Shown: positions 41,884 to 50,648, numbered from the stretch's first letter. The stretch: 64,000 nucleotides of DNA from Cellulosimicrobium terreum (GCA_014803435.1 JACYFD010000002.1:310001-374000), one strand, 5' to 3'. Notes: generated by a model from the letters alone, not told the origin. Made by a program: numbers and translations.

Positions 41884-43977
41884 ATGGGCACGTCGACGTC
41901 GCCCGGTCCGGGGCCGCGCGCGGTGCGCAACGTCGCCCTCGTGGGGCACAGCGGGTCCGGCAAGACCACGCTCGCCGAGGCGTTCCTGCACCGCGCGGGA
42001 GCGATCGTGCGGCCCGGGTCCGTCGCCGAGGGCACCACCGTCTGCGACCACGAGCCCGAGGAGGTCGCGCGCGGGATCTCCGTCGCGCTCGGGGTCGCGC
42101 ACCTCGACTGGAAGTCCCCCGACGGCGGCGAGTCGTACCGCGTCACGCTCCTCGACACCCCGGGGTCCCCGGACTTCCTGGGCGCCGTCGACGCGGCGCT
42201 CGCCGTCGCGGACCTCGCGGTCGTGGTGGTGAGCGCCGTCGACGGCGTCCGGTCCGGGACGCAGGAGGCGTGGCGGATGTGCGACGAGGCGGGGATCCCG
42301 CGCCTCGTCGTGGTCTCCCAGGAGGACCGGGCGCGCGCCGACTTCCGCACCGTGCTCGACGGCCTGCGGGCTGCCTTCACCACGTCGTTCGTCCCGCTCG
42401 AGCTACCGCTGGGCGAGGAGCAGTCGCTGCACGGCGTGGCCGACGTCCTGACCGAGCGCGCCCACGAGTACGACCGCGACGGGCGTCTCGACTGGCACGG
42501 CCACGACGAGGCCGTGCCGGACGACCTGCGCGACGAGGAGCACACGCTGCACGACGAGGTGGTCGAGGAGATCGTCACGCACGACGACGAGCAGCTCGAG
42601 GCGTACCTGGCCGGCGACGAGCCGGGCGTGGCCGACCTCGGCCGCACCCTCGCGCAGGAGGTCCGCGACGGCGAGGCCGTGCCGGTGCTCCTCGCGTCCG
42701 CGCTCACCGGGGTCGGCGTGGACCGCGTGCTCGACCTCGTGTGCGAGCTCGGCCCCTCGCCCGTCGACCGTCCGGCCGTCGTCCTCCTGCCCGACGCCGC
42801 GACGTCCCAGGTCGCGGCGAACCCCGCCGGGGACGTGCTCGTGCACGTGTTCCGCACGGTCCTGGACCCGTTCGTCGGGCAGGTGTCGGTGTTCAAGGTG
42901 CTGTCGGGGCAGGTCGGGAGCGGGGACAAGCTGGTCGACGTCGCGAGCGGCGCCGAGGACCGCGTGCACGGGCTCTTCCGGCTGCACGGGCGCGAGCACC
43001 GCGCCGTGGAACGCGTGAGCGCGGGCGAGGTGGCGGCCGCGGCGAAGCTGACGGCCGCAGCCACGGGCGGGCTGCTCGCAGCGCGCCGCTCGCCGGTGAC
43101 CGCGCGACCCTCGCCCGCCCGCCCGCCCGTCTTCGCGCACGCGCTGCAGCCCGTGTCCCAGTCGGACGACGACAAGCTGTCCGCCGCGCTCGCCCGCCTC
43201 GCCGCCGAGGACCCGACGCTGCACGCCGACCTCACCGGCAGCCAGGCCGTGCTCGGCGGTCTCGGCGACACCCACCTGGCCGTCGCGCTCGAACGGCTGG
43301 AGCGCACCTTCGGTGTGCACGTGACGACGGAGCCCGTGCAGGTCGCGTACCGCGAGACGATCGCGCGCACGGTCGACGCGGAGGGCCGGCTCAAGAAGCA
43401 GTCGGGCGGGCACGGCCAGTTCGCCGTCGTGCAGCTGCGGGTCGCGCCGCTGCCGCGCGGCGCGGGGCTGGAGTTCGTCAGCGCCGTCGTCGGCGGGTCG
43501 GTCCCGCGGCAGTACCTCCCGGCGGTCGAGCGGGGCGTCGCCGAGGCGATGGCGGCAGGCGGCCCGCGGGGCTACCCGGTCGTGGACCTGCGCGTCGAGG
43601 TGCACGACGGCAAGGCCCACTCCGTCGACTCCTCCGACATGGCGTTCCGCAGCGCCGGTGCGACCGGGCTGCGCGAGGCGCTCGCCGCGGCGGGGACCGT
43701 CCTGCTCGAACCCGTCTCAGCCGTCACGGTGACCGTCCCTGCCGACGCGCAGGGCGACGTGCTCGGCGACCTGTCCGCACGGCGCGGCCACATCACCGGC
43801 ACCGGCACGCTCGACGACGGCCGCGTCGTCGTGGACGCGCTCGTCCCCGAGGCCGAGCTCACGCGCTACGTCCTCGACCTGCGCTCCCTCACCGGCGGTC
43901 GCGGGTCGTTCACCGCCCGCCCGGACCGCTACGAGATGCTCCCGGGCGGCGCCGGCGCCCCCGCCCCCGCGAGGTAG
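41884..43977 (+). CDS. fusA2: Elongation factor G-like protein (EF-G2)
   Basis: The 697-residue GTPase has the P-loop GHSGSGKTT (residues 21-29), DTPGSPDF (G3), and EF-G domains II to V (QLRVAPLPRGAGLEFVSAVVGGSVPRQYLPAVERG; domain V ending RPDRYE). The G4 motif is not the N-K-x-D of true EF-G (VVSQEDRARADF in that place), and the switch region is divergent, as in the EF-G2 group of actinobacteria whose role is unclear. GGGGGCAG precedes ATG 41884. Its TAG stop is part of a repeated GAGGTAGTACC element. Confidence 0.9.
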   Translation: MGTSTSPGPGPRAVRNVALVGHSGSGKTTLAEAFLHRAGAIVRPGSVAEGTTVCDHEPEEVARGISVALGVAHLDWKSPDGGESYRVTLLDTPGSPDFLGAVDAALAVADLAVVVVSAVDGVRSGTQEAWRMCDEAGIPRLVVVSQEDRARADFRTVLDGLRAAFTTSFVPLELPLGEEQSLHGVADVLTERAHEYDRDGRLDWHGHDEAVPDDLRDEEHTLHDEVVEEIVTHDDEQLEAYLAGDEPGVADLGRTLAQEVRDGEAVPVLLASALTGVGVDRVLDLVCELGPSPVDRPAVVLLPDAATSQVAANPAGDVLVHVFRTVLDPFVGQVSVFKVLSGQVGSGDKLVDVASGAEDRVHGLFRLHGREHRAVERVSAGEVAAAAKLTAAATGGLLAARRSPVTARPSPARPPVFAHALQPVSQSDDDKLSAALARLAAEDPTLHADLTGSQAVLGGLGDTHLAVALERLERTFGVHVTTEPVQVAYRETIARTVDAEGRLKKQSGGHGQFAVVQLRVAPLPRGAGLEFVSAVVGGSVPRQYLPAVERGVAEAMAAGGPRGYPVVDLRVEVHDGKAHSVDSSDMAFRSAGATGLREALAAAGTVLLEPVSAVTVTVPADAQGDVLGDLSARRGHITGTGTLDDGRVVVDALVPEAELTRYVLDLRSLTGGRGSFTARPDRYEMLPGGAGAPAPAR

Positions 43978-43986
43978 TACCCCGGT
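43968..43986 (+). repeat. GAGGTAGTACC element, site A
   Basis: CGCGAGGTAGTACCCCGGT contains the TAG stop codon of the EF-G2 gene. The same 14-base CGCGAGGTAGTACC occurs at 54774-54787, again carrying the stop codon of the gene it follows, and in reverse at 44692 and 44713. Confidence 0.75.
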
Positions 43987-44012
43987 CCTCGGGCGTCCAT
44001 CAGTCAGTGCCG

Positions 44013-44070
44013 CGAGATGGCAGAAGTTGCTGCTCCGACGACTCGCGCGACGACTCCTTCTCCCATCTCG
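44013..44070. terminator. Inverted repeat between convergent genes
   Basis: CGAGATGGCAGAAG (44013-44026) pairs with 44057-44070 at 13 of 14 positions across a 30-base loop. A smaller hairpin GTAGG-TGCGG-CCTAC follows at 44081-44095. Together they fill the space between EF-G2 and the convergent unknown gene. Confidence 0.5.
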
Positions 44071-44091
44071 TCGGCGTGATGTAGGTGCGGC

Positions 44092-44643
44092 CTACGACGT
44101 GACGGTCAGGTCGTCGTTCTGGCCGGAGATCTCGACGCGGCGCGGCAGCGGGCTCGTGACGGTCACGAGCCGCCCGTCCGAGCCACTCACGCGCCACAGT
44201 CCCTGCGCCCCGGCGACGACGTGCTGGCCGGTGTCGGCCTCGTCGAGCAGCGTCCACGGGTGGACGTAGGCGAGGTATTGCGTCCCGGGGACGGGATCGA
44301 GCGCGGGCGCAGCGTTGATCCAGCGGCCGCCGTCCTGCCGGATCTCGATGACGTCGTCGACCGAGATCGGCCCTGTTCCTGACCCGACGACCCTGACCTG
44401 CGTCACTACGAACGCGGAGCTGCCGATCCTCTCGGTGCGCTGCTCGCCCGTCGGCTCGACCAGCACGAGGTCGCTCGCCACGTCCTCGAGCTCCGCGAGA
44501 GTCCGGTACTCGGTCATGAGGTCCAGCTCCGGGTCGGGCGGCCGGGCATCCGTCGTCACGACCGCCACCAGCGCCCAGGAGAGCCCCAGCGCGACGACGA
44601 CCACCACGAGCACTTTCCCGATCCGACCGAACCGCCGTGCCAC
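44092..44643 (-). CDS. Secreted or membrane-anchored protein, unknown
   Basis: The 183-residue protein has one N-terminal membrane helix (about residues 9-30) and a soluble domain rich in beta strands (AFVVTQVRVVGSG; VDDVIEIRQDGGRW; YLAYVHPWTLLDEAD). The YLAYVHP and final VTSPLPRRVE features suggest a small beta barrel outside the cell; no family recognised. GTG 44643 has GAGGAGG about 9 bases upstream. It is flanked on both sides by copies of the GAGGTAGTACC element in inverted orientation. Confidence 0.7.
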   Translation of the reverse strand: MARRFGRIGKVLVVVVVALGLSWALVAVVTTDARPPDPELDLMTEYRTLAELEDVASDLVLVEPTGEQRTERIGSSAFVVTQVRVVGSGTGPISVDDVIEIRQDGGRWINAAPALDPVPGTQYLAYVHPWTLLDEADTGQHVVAGAQGLWRVSGSDGRLVTVTSPLPRRVEISGQNDDLTVTS

Positions 44644-44691
44644 CGTGCACCACCTCCTCGCCGCCCGCCGTGCCGGAGCCTAGCCGACCCC

Positions 44692-44747
44692 GGTACTACC
44701 TCGCGGGACTGGGGTACTACCTCGCGTACCGGGGTTCTATCTCGGCG
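44692..44747 (-). repeat. GAGGTAGTACC element, site B (three phased copies)
   Basis: GGTACTACCTCGCG at 44692-44705 and 44713-44726, and a degenerate GGTTCTATCTCGGCG at 44733-44747, stand 20-21 bp apart. Read on the minus strand they lie directly downstream of hmuV. The spacing is two helical turns. Confidence 0.75.
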
Positions 44748-44750
44748 GGG

Positions 44751-45623
44751 TCAGCGGCGCGGCAGGACGATCGGGGCGCCGCCGCCCGGGTGCTCGACGA
44801 CCTCGACGGGGTAGTCGTACACCTCGCTGAGCAGCGCGGCCGTCAGGACGTCGCGGGGCGCGCCGTCGGCGACGACGCGCCCGCCCGAGAGCAGCGTGAC
44901 CTGGTCCGCGTAGGCGGCGGCGAGCGAGAGGTCGTGCACGACGACGACGACCGCCCCGCCCGCGGCGGCGTGCGCCCGTGCGAGCTGGAGCACGAGCTCC
45001 TGGTGCTTGAGGTCGAGGGCCGCGGTGGGCTCGTCGAGCATGAGCAGGGTGGTGCGCTGCGCGAGCACGCGCGAGAGCGCGACGCGCGCCTTCTCGCCCC
45101 CCGACAGCGACGTGAAGTGCCGCTCGGCGAGGTGCTCGACGTCCGTCGCGGCGAGCGCCTCGGCGACCGCCGCGTCGTCGTCGTCCTCGAACGGGGTGCC
45201 GCGCCAGGGTGAGCGGCCCATGCGCACGACGTCCACGGCGGTGAACGGGAAGCTCAGTGACACCTGCTGCAGCAGCACGGCGCGCCGCATCGCGAGCTCG
45301 GTCGGGGTCCATCCGCCGAGCGGTCGCCCGTGCACGACGACGTCCCCGGCGTCGGTCGTCAGGTCGCCCGTGAGGACGGCGAGCAGGGACGACTTGCCGG
45401 CGCCGTTGGGCCCGAGCAGCGCGCGGACCTCGCCCGCGCGCACGTCGACCGACACGTCGCGCAGGATCGGCGCGCCGCCGAGGGTGAGCGCGACGTCGTG
45501 CGCGGCCGTCACCACCTCCCCGGGCGGGACGGGGCTGGGAGGGCGGGACCGGCGTCGGGCACCGGTGACCGCGGTTCGCAGGGAACCCAGGAACGACGAG
45601 CCCTCGTGGCGCAGGTCGGTCAT
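44751..45623 (-). CDS. hmuV: Heme ABC transporter ATP-binding protein
   Basis: The 290-residue protein has Walker A LLGPNGAGKSS (about residues 70-79), signature FTSLSGGEKARVALS, Walker B LLMLDEPTAALDLKH. The AMRRAVLLQQVSLSFPFTAVDVVRMGRSPW region is typical of HmuV. The first 40 residues are an Arg/Pro-rich extension of unknown role. Start ATG 45623 overlaps the permease stop. It powers heme import through the HmuU-like permease. Confidence 0.92.
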   Translation of the reverse strand: MTDLRHEGSSFLGSLRTAVTGARRRSRPPSPVPPGEVVTAAHDVALTLGGAPILRDVSVDVRAGEVRALLGPNGAGKSSLLAVLTGDLTTDAGDVVVHGRPLGGWTPTELAMRRAVLLQQVSLSFPFTAVDVVRMGRSPWRGTPFEDDDDAAVAEALAATDVEHLAERHFTSLSGGEKARVALSRVLAQRTTLLMLDEPTAALDLKHQELVLQLARAHAAAGGAVVVVVHDLSLAAAYADQVTLLSGGRVVADGAPRDVLTAALLSEVYDYPVEVVEHPGGGAPIVLPRR

Positions 45624-46729
45624 GCCCAGCCTCCCTGGCGCGAGCGCGTGCGGCGCAGGAGGTAGAAGAAGAACGGCCCGCCGACGAGCGACGTGATCAT
45701 GCCGAGCGGCAGCTCGACGTTCGCGACGGTGTTGCGGGCGAGCAGGTCCGCGGCGAGCAGCACGACCGCGCCGCCCAGGACCGACGCGGGGATCAGGGTG
45801 CGGTGGCTCGGCCCGCACACCATGCGCACGAGGTGCGGCACGACGAGCCCGACGAACGCCACGATCCCCGTGAACGCGGTCCCGGCGGACACGAGCAGCG
45901 CGACGAGGACGATGACGACCTGGCGCAGGTGCTCGACGTCGACCCCGAGATGGTGCGCCGCCCGCTCGCCCAGCGCGAGGAGGTCCATCCGGCGGCGCAC
46001 GAGCATCGCGCCCGTGACGCCGACGACGGCGATGGGTAGCACGACCGCGACGGAGCTCCACGTCGATCCGCCGAGCGACCCGAGCTGCCAGAACACGATC
46101 TGCTCGCGCGCGGCCGGGTCGGCGACGAACGTGAAGAACGCGAGCAGCCCGCCCGCGAACGCGTTCACCGCGATGCCGGTCAGGACGAGCGTCACGACCT
46201 CCGTCCGCCCGCCGGCGCGCGCGAGCGCGTAGACGACGAACGTCGTGACCAGGCCACCCAGGAACGCCGCCCCGGCGACCCACGTCCCCGGCACGAGCGC
46301 GCCCGCGGTGACGATGACCGCGCACGCACCCACGGCCGCACCGGCCGAGACCCCGATGACGCCCGGCTCGGCGAGCGGGTTCCCGAACACGCCCTGCATG
46401 AGCGCGCCCGAGCACGCTAGCGCCGCCCCGACCACGATCGCCATGACGACGCGCGGGAACCGCACGACCCACAGCGCGTTCTCACCCTGCGGGTGCGCCG
46501 GCATCGGGCCCCAGTCGAGGCCAACGTGGTGCGCGAGCGACCCCAGCACCTCCGCTGGGGAGACCGGCACCTGGCCCGTCATCCCCGACACGACGGTGAG
46601 CACGACGAGCGCGACGCCCAGCCCGACCATGAGCCAGCGCGCGGCCCGGCGCCGCTGCTGCCCGACGGCGGGTGGCGCGGGTGCGACCTCGCGGTCCGCG
46701 ACGGTGCCGGTCGGGGTCTGCACGGTCAC
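45620..46729 (-). CDS. hmuU: Heme ABC transporter permease (FecCD family)
   Basis: The 369-residue protein has about ten membrane helices and the FecCD signatures: VRFPRVVMAIVVGAALACSGALMQGVFGNPLAEPGVIGVSAGAAVG near helix 2-3 and FVGLVVPHLVRMVCGPSHRTLIPAS near helix 8, where the ATPase docks. GTG 46729 overlaps the stop of the binding-protein gene. Part of the hmuTUV operon. Confidence 0.92.
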   Translation of the reverse strand: MTVQTPTGTVADREVAPAPPAVGQQRRRAARWLMVGLGVALVVLTVVSGMTGQVPVSPAEVLGSLAHHVGLDWGPMPAHPQGENALWVVRFPRVVMAIVVGAALACSGALMQGVFGNPLAEPGVIGVSAGAAVGACAVIVTAGALVPGTWVAGAAFLGGLVTTFVVYALARAGGRTEVVTLVLTGIAVNAFAGGLLAFFTFVADPAAREQIVFWQLGSLGGSTWSSVAVVLPIAVVGVTGAMLVRRRMDLLALGERAAHHLGVDVEHLRQVVIVLVALLVSAGTAFTGIVAFVGLVVPHLVRMVCGPSHRTLIPASVLGGAVVLLAADLLARNTVANVELPLGMITSLVGGPFFFYLLRRTRSRQGGWA

Positions 46730-47922
46730 GACGCGGGGAGCTCGGGCGCGGGCACGCCGTAGAACGCCTCGACGAGCGACGCGATCGTGGCGCCGGTGCG
46801 CGGCCCGAACGTCAGCAGGCGCGAGCCGTCCATGTCGACGACGCGCTGGTCCTCGCCCGCGGGCGTCTGCGCGAGGCCCGGGATCGCCATCATCGCGTCG
46901 AGGCCGCCCATCGACTCCAGCCCGTCGGTCATGACGAGGTAGGCGTCGGGCGCGGCGGCGATGACGGCCTCGCTCGTCACCGGCGCGTACTCGCGGTCCA
47001 GGCCGATCGCGGTGCCCGCGTCCTCGCCACCGATCTCGTGGATGAGGTCGTCCGCGCCGGAGCCGGGCCCGAACAGCATCTTGATGTTCGACCCGCGCAG
47101 GTAGAGGAACGCGACGCGCGGGTCACCCGTGTCGTCGGGGACGGCGCCGAGCGCCGCGCAGATCTGCCGGTCCGTGCGGTCGACGAGCGCCTCGCCCTCG
47201 TCCGGGACGCCCAGCGTGGTCGCGACGGCACGGATGCGGTCGTCGACGCCGTCGAGCGTGCGGGACTCGTCGAAGTACACGACCGGGACACCGGAGTCCT
47301 CGAGCTGGGACCGGACGTCGTCCGTGAGGATCGTCGAGTCGGTGAGGATCACGGACGGGTCCAGGCCGAGGATCGCCTCGACGTCGAGCGCGTGCCCGGC
47401 GCCCGTGACGACGGGGACGTCCGCGGCCTCGGGGAAGCCGGTCGGCAGGTCGCGGCCGACGACGTTGTCGCCCAGCCCCAGGCTGTAGACGATCTCCCCG
47501 AGCGTGCCGTAGAGGTCGACCGGGATGATGCGGCTCACGTCCGTGACCTCGACGGTGTCCCCGCCGACGGACTCGACCGTGACCGGGAGCGCCGGCGTAG
47601 GGGAGTCCGCGATCGGGTGGATCGCGTCGTCGGCGAACGTCGCCGACGTCGGACCGGTCGGGAACGACGCCGGGTCCGCGTCGGCGCCGCCGCCTGCGGC
47701 CCGCGACTCCTCGAGCGTCGTGCAGGCGGGCTCGGCCGCCGGCTCCGCGGCCGGTTCCTCGCTCTCCGTGGGCGCTGCCGCAGCGGGTTCGGGCGCCTCG
47801 GTCGCGGCCGCCGGCGTCGCGGGCGGCTCGTAGGGGAGCGGCGCGCACGCCGCGACGAGCCCCAGCAGGGCGAGGGTGCTCAGCGCGCGCAGGCGCGGCA
47901 CGGCACGGGCGGGGTGACGCAT
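46726..47922 (-). CDS. hmuT: Heme ABC transporter substrate-binding lipoprotein
   Basis: The 398-residue protein has a lipoprotein signal (lipobox V-A-A-C, C26), an 80-residue Ala/Glu/Pro-rich tether, and a periplasmic-binding-protein fold of the heme type: TSRIIPVDLYGTLGEIVYSLGLGDNVVGRD-like region, LDPSVILTDSTI, and FLYLRGSNIKMLFGPGSGADDLI. ATG 47922 has a GGAGA site. An iron box lies 65-83 bases upstream. It captures heme outside the membrane for HmuUV. The tether is unusually long. Confidence 0.9.
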   Translation of the reverse strand: MRHPARAVPRLRALSTLALLGLVAACAPLPYEPPATPAAATEAPEPAAAAPTESEEPAAEPAAEPACTTLEESRAAGGGADADPASFPTGPTSATFADDAIHPIADSPTPALPVTVESVGGDTVEVTDVSRIIPVDLYGTLGEIVYSLGLGDNVVGRDLPTGFPEAADVPVVTGAGHALDVEAILGLDPSVILTDSTILTDDVRSQLEDSGVPVVYFDESRTLDGVDDRIRAVATTLGVPDEGEALVDRTDRQICAALGAVPDDTGDPRVAFLYLRGSNIKMLFGPGSGADDLIHEIGGEDAGTAIGLDREYAPVTSEAVIAAAPDAYLVMTDGLESMGGLDAMMAIPGLAQTPAGEDQRVVDMDGSRLLTFGPRTGATIASLVEAFYGVPAPELPAS

Positions 47923-47986
47923 GGGAAGTCTCCAAGAACGGTGCGCGGGGCGGCGCGGCCTGGTGGAGCCGTCGCCTGGTCCCAGA

Positions 47987-48005
47987 TAAGACAAGGCTAA
48001 CCTGA
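47987..48005. promoter_or_regulatory. DtxR/IdeR-type iron box of hmuTUV
   Basis: TAAGACAAGGCTAACCTGA agrees with the 19-base consensus TTAGGTTAGGCTAACCTAA at 14 positions, the right half being nearly perfect. It lies upstream of hmuT, where an iron-loaded repressor would silence heme uptake. Confidence 0.75.
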
Positions 48006-48038
48006 CTTTGAGTGTGGTTCGTGCGACGAGTCCGCTCC

Positions 48039-48143
48039 GCCGACGCCTGCGCGGGGGTGGGGCGGGTCTTCCGTCCGCCGCTCGTTCCTCGCGGCTCCCG
48101 CCAGACCCGCCACGACCCGCCCCACCCCCGCTCCGGCGTCGGC
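48039..48143. terminator. 30-bp inverted repeat after the heme oxygenase gene
   Basis: 48039-48068 pairs with 48114-48143 at 28 of 30 positions, with a 45-base loop. On the minus strand it lies downstream of hmuO and upstream of the hmuT promoter, so it may insulate the two. Arms are almost pure G/C. Confidence 0.6.
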
Positions 48144-48149
48144 TTCAGC

Positions 48150-48204
48150 GGCCGCGGTGCTTCCGCGGTGCCTACGCGGAGCTTCCGCGGTGCTACCGCG
48201 GCGC
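48150..48204. repeat. Five tandem 11-bp units with a CCGCGG core
   Basis: Units at 48150 (GGCCGCGGTGC), 48161 (TTCCGCGGTGC), 48172 (CTACGCGGAGC), 48183 (TTCCGCGGTGC) and 48194 (TACCGCGGCGC). Units 2 and 4 are identical. The period is exactly 11, close to one turn of DNA, and the array ends 17 bp from the hmuO stop codon. Confidence 0.85.
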
Positions 48205-48221
48205 CAGCAGCGCCGGCGTGG

Positions 48222-48890
48222 TCAGCAGTGGATCGCGCCGAGCTCGGCGAACAGGGCGCTGTTGAGGCGGAAGGCGAGCTTGGCCTCGGCGACCGTCTCG
48301 TCGACCTGGGCGGGGGTGAGCGTGAGCGCGTCGAGGCGCTCGCGGTACACGTCCTTGAACGGCTTCGACTTGGGGATCTCGACGAACGTGTAGAACGCCA
48401 GGCCGTCGACGGACAGCCCGTAGTGCCGCTCGAGCATGCGCTTGATGATCTGGCCGCCGGACAGGTCGCCGAGGTAGCGCGTGTACGCGTGCGCCGCGTA
48501 CGCGGGCAACGACGTCCCGACCTCGAGCAGGCGCGCGACGTACCGCTCGGTCGCGGGGCGGATGGTGACCTGCTGCGCCCAGTCGGCGCCGACGAGGAAC
48601 GCGAGGTCCTTCTCGATCTCGGGAGTGCGCGTCAGCTCGTCGAACACGAGCGTCCCGCCCTGCGTGTCGGTGCGGATCTCGGCACTGGCCCGCTCGAGCG
48701 CGCCGTAGATCGCCCACTGCTGCGCGGCGAGGTCGGCGTACGCGACGACGTCGAGCTGGCCGGACATGAGCTTCTCGACGAAGCCGGATCCCTCGGCCTG
48801 CTCGTGCTCCGGCCGCGTGCCCTCGCGCAGGCGCAGGGAGAGCGGGGTCGGGAGGTCGGTCGGGGCGAGGTCGTGCGTGAGAGCAGTCAC
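48222..48890 (-). CDS. hmuO: Heme oxygenase (biliverdin-producing)
   Basis: The 222-residue protein has the heme oxygenase fold: proximal His in GTRPEHEQAEG (H29), and the distal helix glycines in YTRYLGDLSGGQIIKRML. It opens heme to biliverdin, CO and Fe, releasing the iron brought in by HmuTUV. GTG 48890 starts after a loose GAGCTCC-containing leader with no strong site. A weaker iron box lies about 90 bases upstream. Confidence 0.95.
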   Translation of the reverse strand: MTALTHDLAPTDLPTPLSLRLREGTRPEHEQAEGSGFVEKLMSGQLDVVAYADLAAQQWAIYGALERASAEIRTDTQGGTLVFDELTRTPEIEKDLAFLVGADWAQQVTIRPATERYVARLLEVGTSLPAYAAHAYTRYLGDLSGGQIIKRMLERHYGLSVDGLAFYTFVEIPKSKPFKDVYRERLDALTLTPAQVDETVAEAKLAFRLNSALFAELGAIHC

Positions 48891-48981
48891 GGGAGCTCCT
48901 GCGGTGCGTCGGGTCCGTCGGGGTCACATCCGCGCGGTCCTGACAGCCCGTCATGACAGCGCGTCAGGAACTGTACAACAG

Positions 48982-49000
48982 TGAGGTGAGGTTACCTATG
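48982..49000. promoter_or_regulatory. Weak DtxR-type iron box upstream of hmuO
   Basis: TGAGGTGAGGTTACCTATG agrees with the iron-box consensus at about 12 of 19 positions. It overlaps the stop codon of the upstream MFS gene and lies 92 bp before hmuO, so it is a plausible but unproven operator. Confidence 0.45.
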
Positions 49001-50263
49001 TTCCTCGTGGATCTCGCCGACGTCCTCCGGGTTCGGCAGCCCCGCGATGAACCGGAACCCCACCAGACCGGCGACGACGGCGAGCCCGCCGCCGACGACG
49101 AGGGGCGTCGTCAGGTCGACGCGCGCCAGGAGCCCGCCGAGGAACGCCCCGAGCGGCATGACGCCCCACAGCAGAGTGCGCCAGGTCCCGTGGACGCGAC
49201 CGAGGAGCCGGCCGGGGATGACGGCCTGTCGCAGCGACATGACGAGGACGTTCCACACGGTCGTGCCACCGAACGACAGGGCGAGGCACGCCGCGGCGAC
49301 GGGCACGGAGGGCACGAGCCCCATGGCGACGAGCGTCAGGGGCGTCAGGAGGTTGGCCACGGCCATGACGGGTCCCGAGCCGAACCGTTCCTTGAGGGGG
49401 TTCGCGACGGCGGCGGCGAGCAGCGCACCGAGCGCACCGACGAGCATGAACGTGCCGTACCAGCCCTCGGGTACCCCGAGCAGGTCCAGGACGTAGAGCA
49501 CGAGCGTCGCCGTGGCGGCGGAGAAGCACAGACCGACGAACGTCGACAGGATCCACAGCGGGCGCAGCATCGGGTGCGCCCAGATGAACCGGAACCCGTC
49601 GGCGACCTGCCGGTGCCAGCGCACGGGCGGGTCGCCGGTCGGGTGCGTCCGGTGCTCCCCGGCCGCGGCGGCGGGGAGGAAGAACGCGAGCACGAATGCG
49701 ACCGCGTACGTGAGCGCGCCCACGCCCAGCGGGATCACGACGGCGACAGCGAACAACGCGGACGTCAGCGGCGCGGAGAGGAAGTTCTGGACGGTGATCT
49801 CGCCCGCCTCGATGCGTGAGTTCGCGCGAGGCAGGTCCGCCGGGCGGACGATCGACGGCAGGACGGCGCGGATCGCGCCGTCGTACACGGTCTCGAACGC
49901 GCCGTAGAGGAACACGACGACGTACAGCCACCAGATCGTCAGCGCTCCGGTCGCGGCGAGCACCAGCAGCGTGACGGCGAGCACCGTGCGCACGCCGTTG
50001 GCGAGCGCGAGCGCGTGGCGGCGGTCGATCCGGTCCAGCAGGATGCCCGCCGGGATCGCGAAGAACAGCCACGGCAGGAGGGCGACCGCGGCGATTCCCG
50101 AGACGAGCAGCGGGTCGTCGGTGAGGCGGACCGCGAGCAGCGGGGCCGCGACGCGGGCGACGCCGTCGCCGAGGCTGGAGCTGAGGTTGGCCGTGAAGAC
50201 GTTGGAGAACGCCGGACCGAGCCGGGGGCGGCGCGGGCGCGAGCGGTCACGGCGGAGGATCAC
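48992..50263 (-). CDS. MFS transporter (enterobactin-exporter-like)
   Basis: The 423-residue protein has twelve membrane helices and resembles the EntS/MFS_3 group: FSNVFTANLSSSLGDGVARVAAPLLAV at the N-terminus, RANSRIEAGEITVQNFLSAPL in the middle, and GRVHGTWRTLLWGVMPLGAFLGG near the end. It exports an unknown small molecule, perhaps a siderophore given its heme neighbours, though I see no siderophore genes. GTG 50263 has TACCCT 6 bases upstream (leaderless). Its TAA overlaps the possible iron box of hmuO. Confidence 0.88.
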   Translation of the reverse strand: MILRRDRSRPRRPRLGPAFSNVFTANLSSSLGDGVARVAAPLLAVRLTDDPLLVSGIAAVALLPWLFFAIPAGILLDRIDRRHALALANGVRTVLAVTLLVLAATGALTIWWLYVVVFLYGAFETVYDGAIRAVLPSIVRPADLPRANSRIEAGEITVQNFLSAPLTSALFAVAVVIPLGVGALTYAVAFVLAFFLPAAAAGEHRTHPTGDPPVRWHRQVADGFRFIWAHPMLRPLWILSTFVGLCFSAATATLVLYVLDLLGVPEGWYGTFMLVGALGALLAAAVANPLKERFGSGPVMAVANLLTPLTLVAMGLVPSVPVAAACLALSFGGTTVWNVLVMSLRQAVIPGRLLGRVHGTWRTLLWGVMPLGAFLGGLLARVDLTTPLVVGGGLAVVAGLVGFRFIAGLPNPEDVGEIHEEHR

Positions 50264-50315
50264 CCATCGAGGGTACGGTCGCCGTCCCACGTGCCCGCGC
50301 AGCGGCGGAGGACCG

Positions 50316-50648
50316 TCAGAAGTCGGGCCGGTCCGCCTGCAGGCTCCACACGGCGACGACGACGGCGAGCACGGCTCCGGCCACGGCCGCCCACCACGCC
50401 CATCGCGGTCGGCTCCGGACCGCGACCAGCACGAGCCACACGAGCTCCATGACGGTCAGCGCGCCCGCGACCCACGTCGCGGTGACCGCGGGACCGAACA
50501 CCGCGGTGTGCCGGGTGGCCTCGCCGTCCGGTGACGGCAGGTAGTACGCGACCGTGGTCTCCGACGCCGCGGCCAGCGTCGCGAGGGTGGCGACGAGGAG
50601 CAGGGCGCACGCGAGGACGACGCGCAGGGTGCGGCTCATGGCGGACAT
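50316..50648 (-). CDS. Small four-helix membrane protein, unknown
   Basis: The 110-residue protein is almost entirely hydrophobic: helices near 8-28, 50-76 and 80-102, with a polar loop (ETTVAYYLPSPDGEATRH) after the first. No family recognised. Either ATG 50648 or ATG 50639 could be the start. Same strand as the TetR gene upstream and the MFS gene downstream. Confidence 0.65.
   Translation of the reverse strand: MSAMSRTLRVVLACALLLVATLATLAAASETTVAYYLPSPDGEATRHTAVFGPAVTATWVAGALTVMELVWLVLVAVRSRPRWAWWAAVAGAVLAVVVAVWSLQADRPDF

Noticed and set aside
48039-48204. Possible CRISPR-like repeat region
   Set aside because: The 11-bp units are directly adjacent with no spacers, and no cas gene is present.
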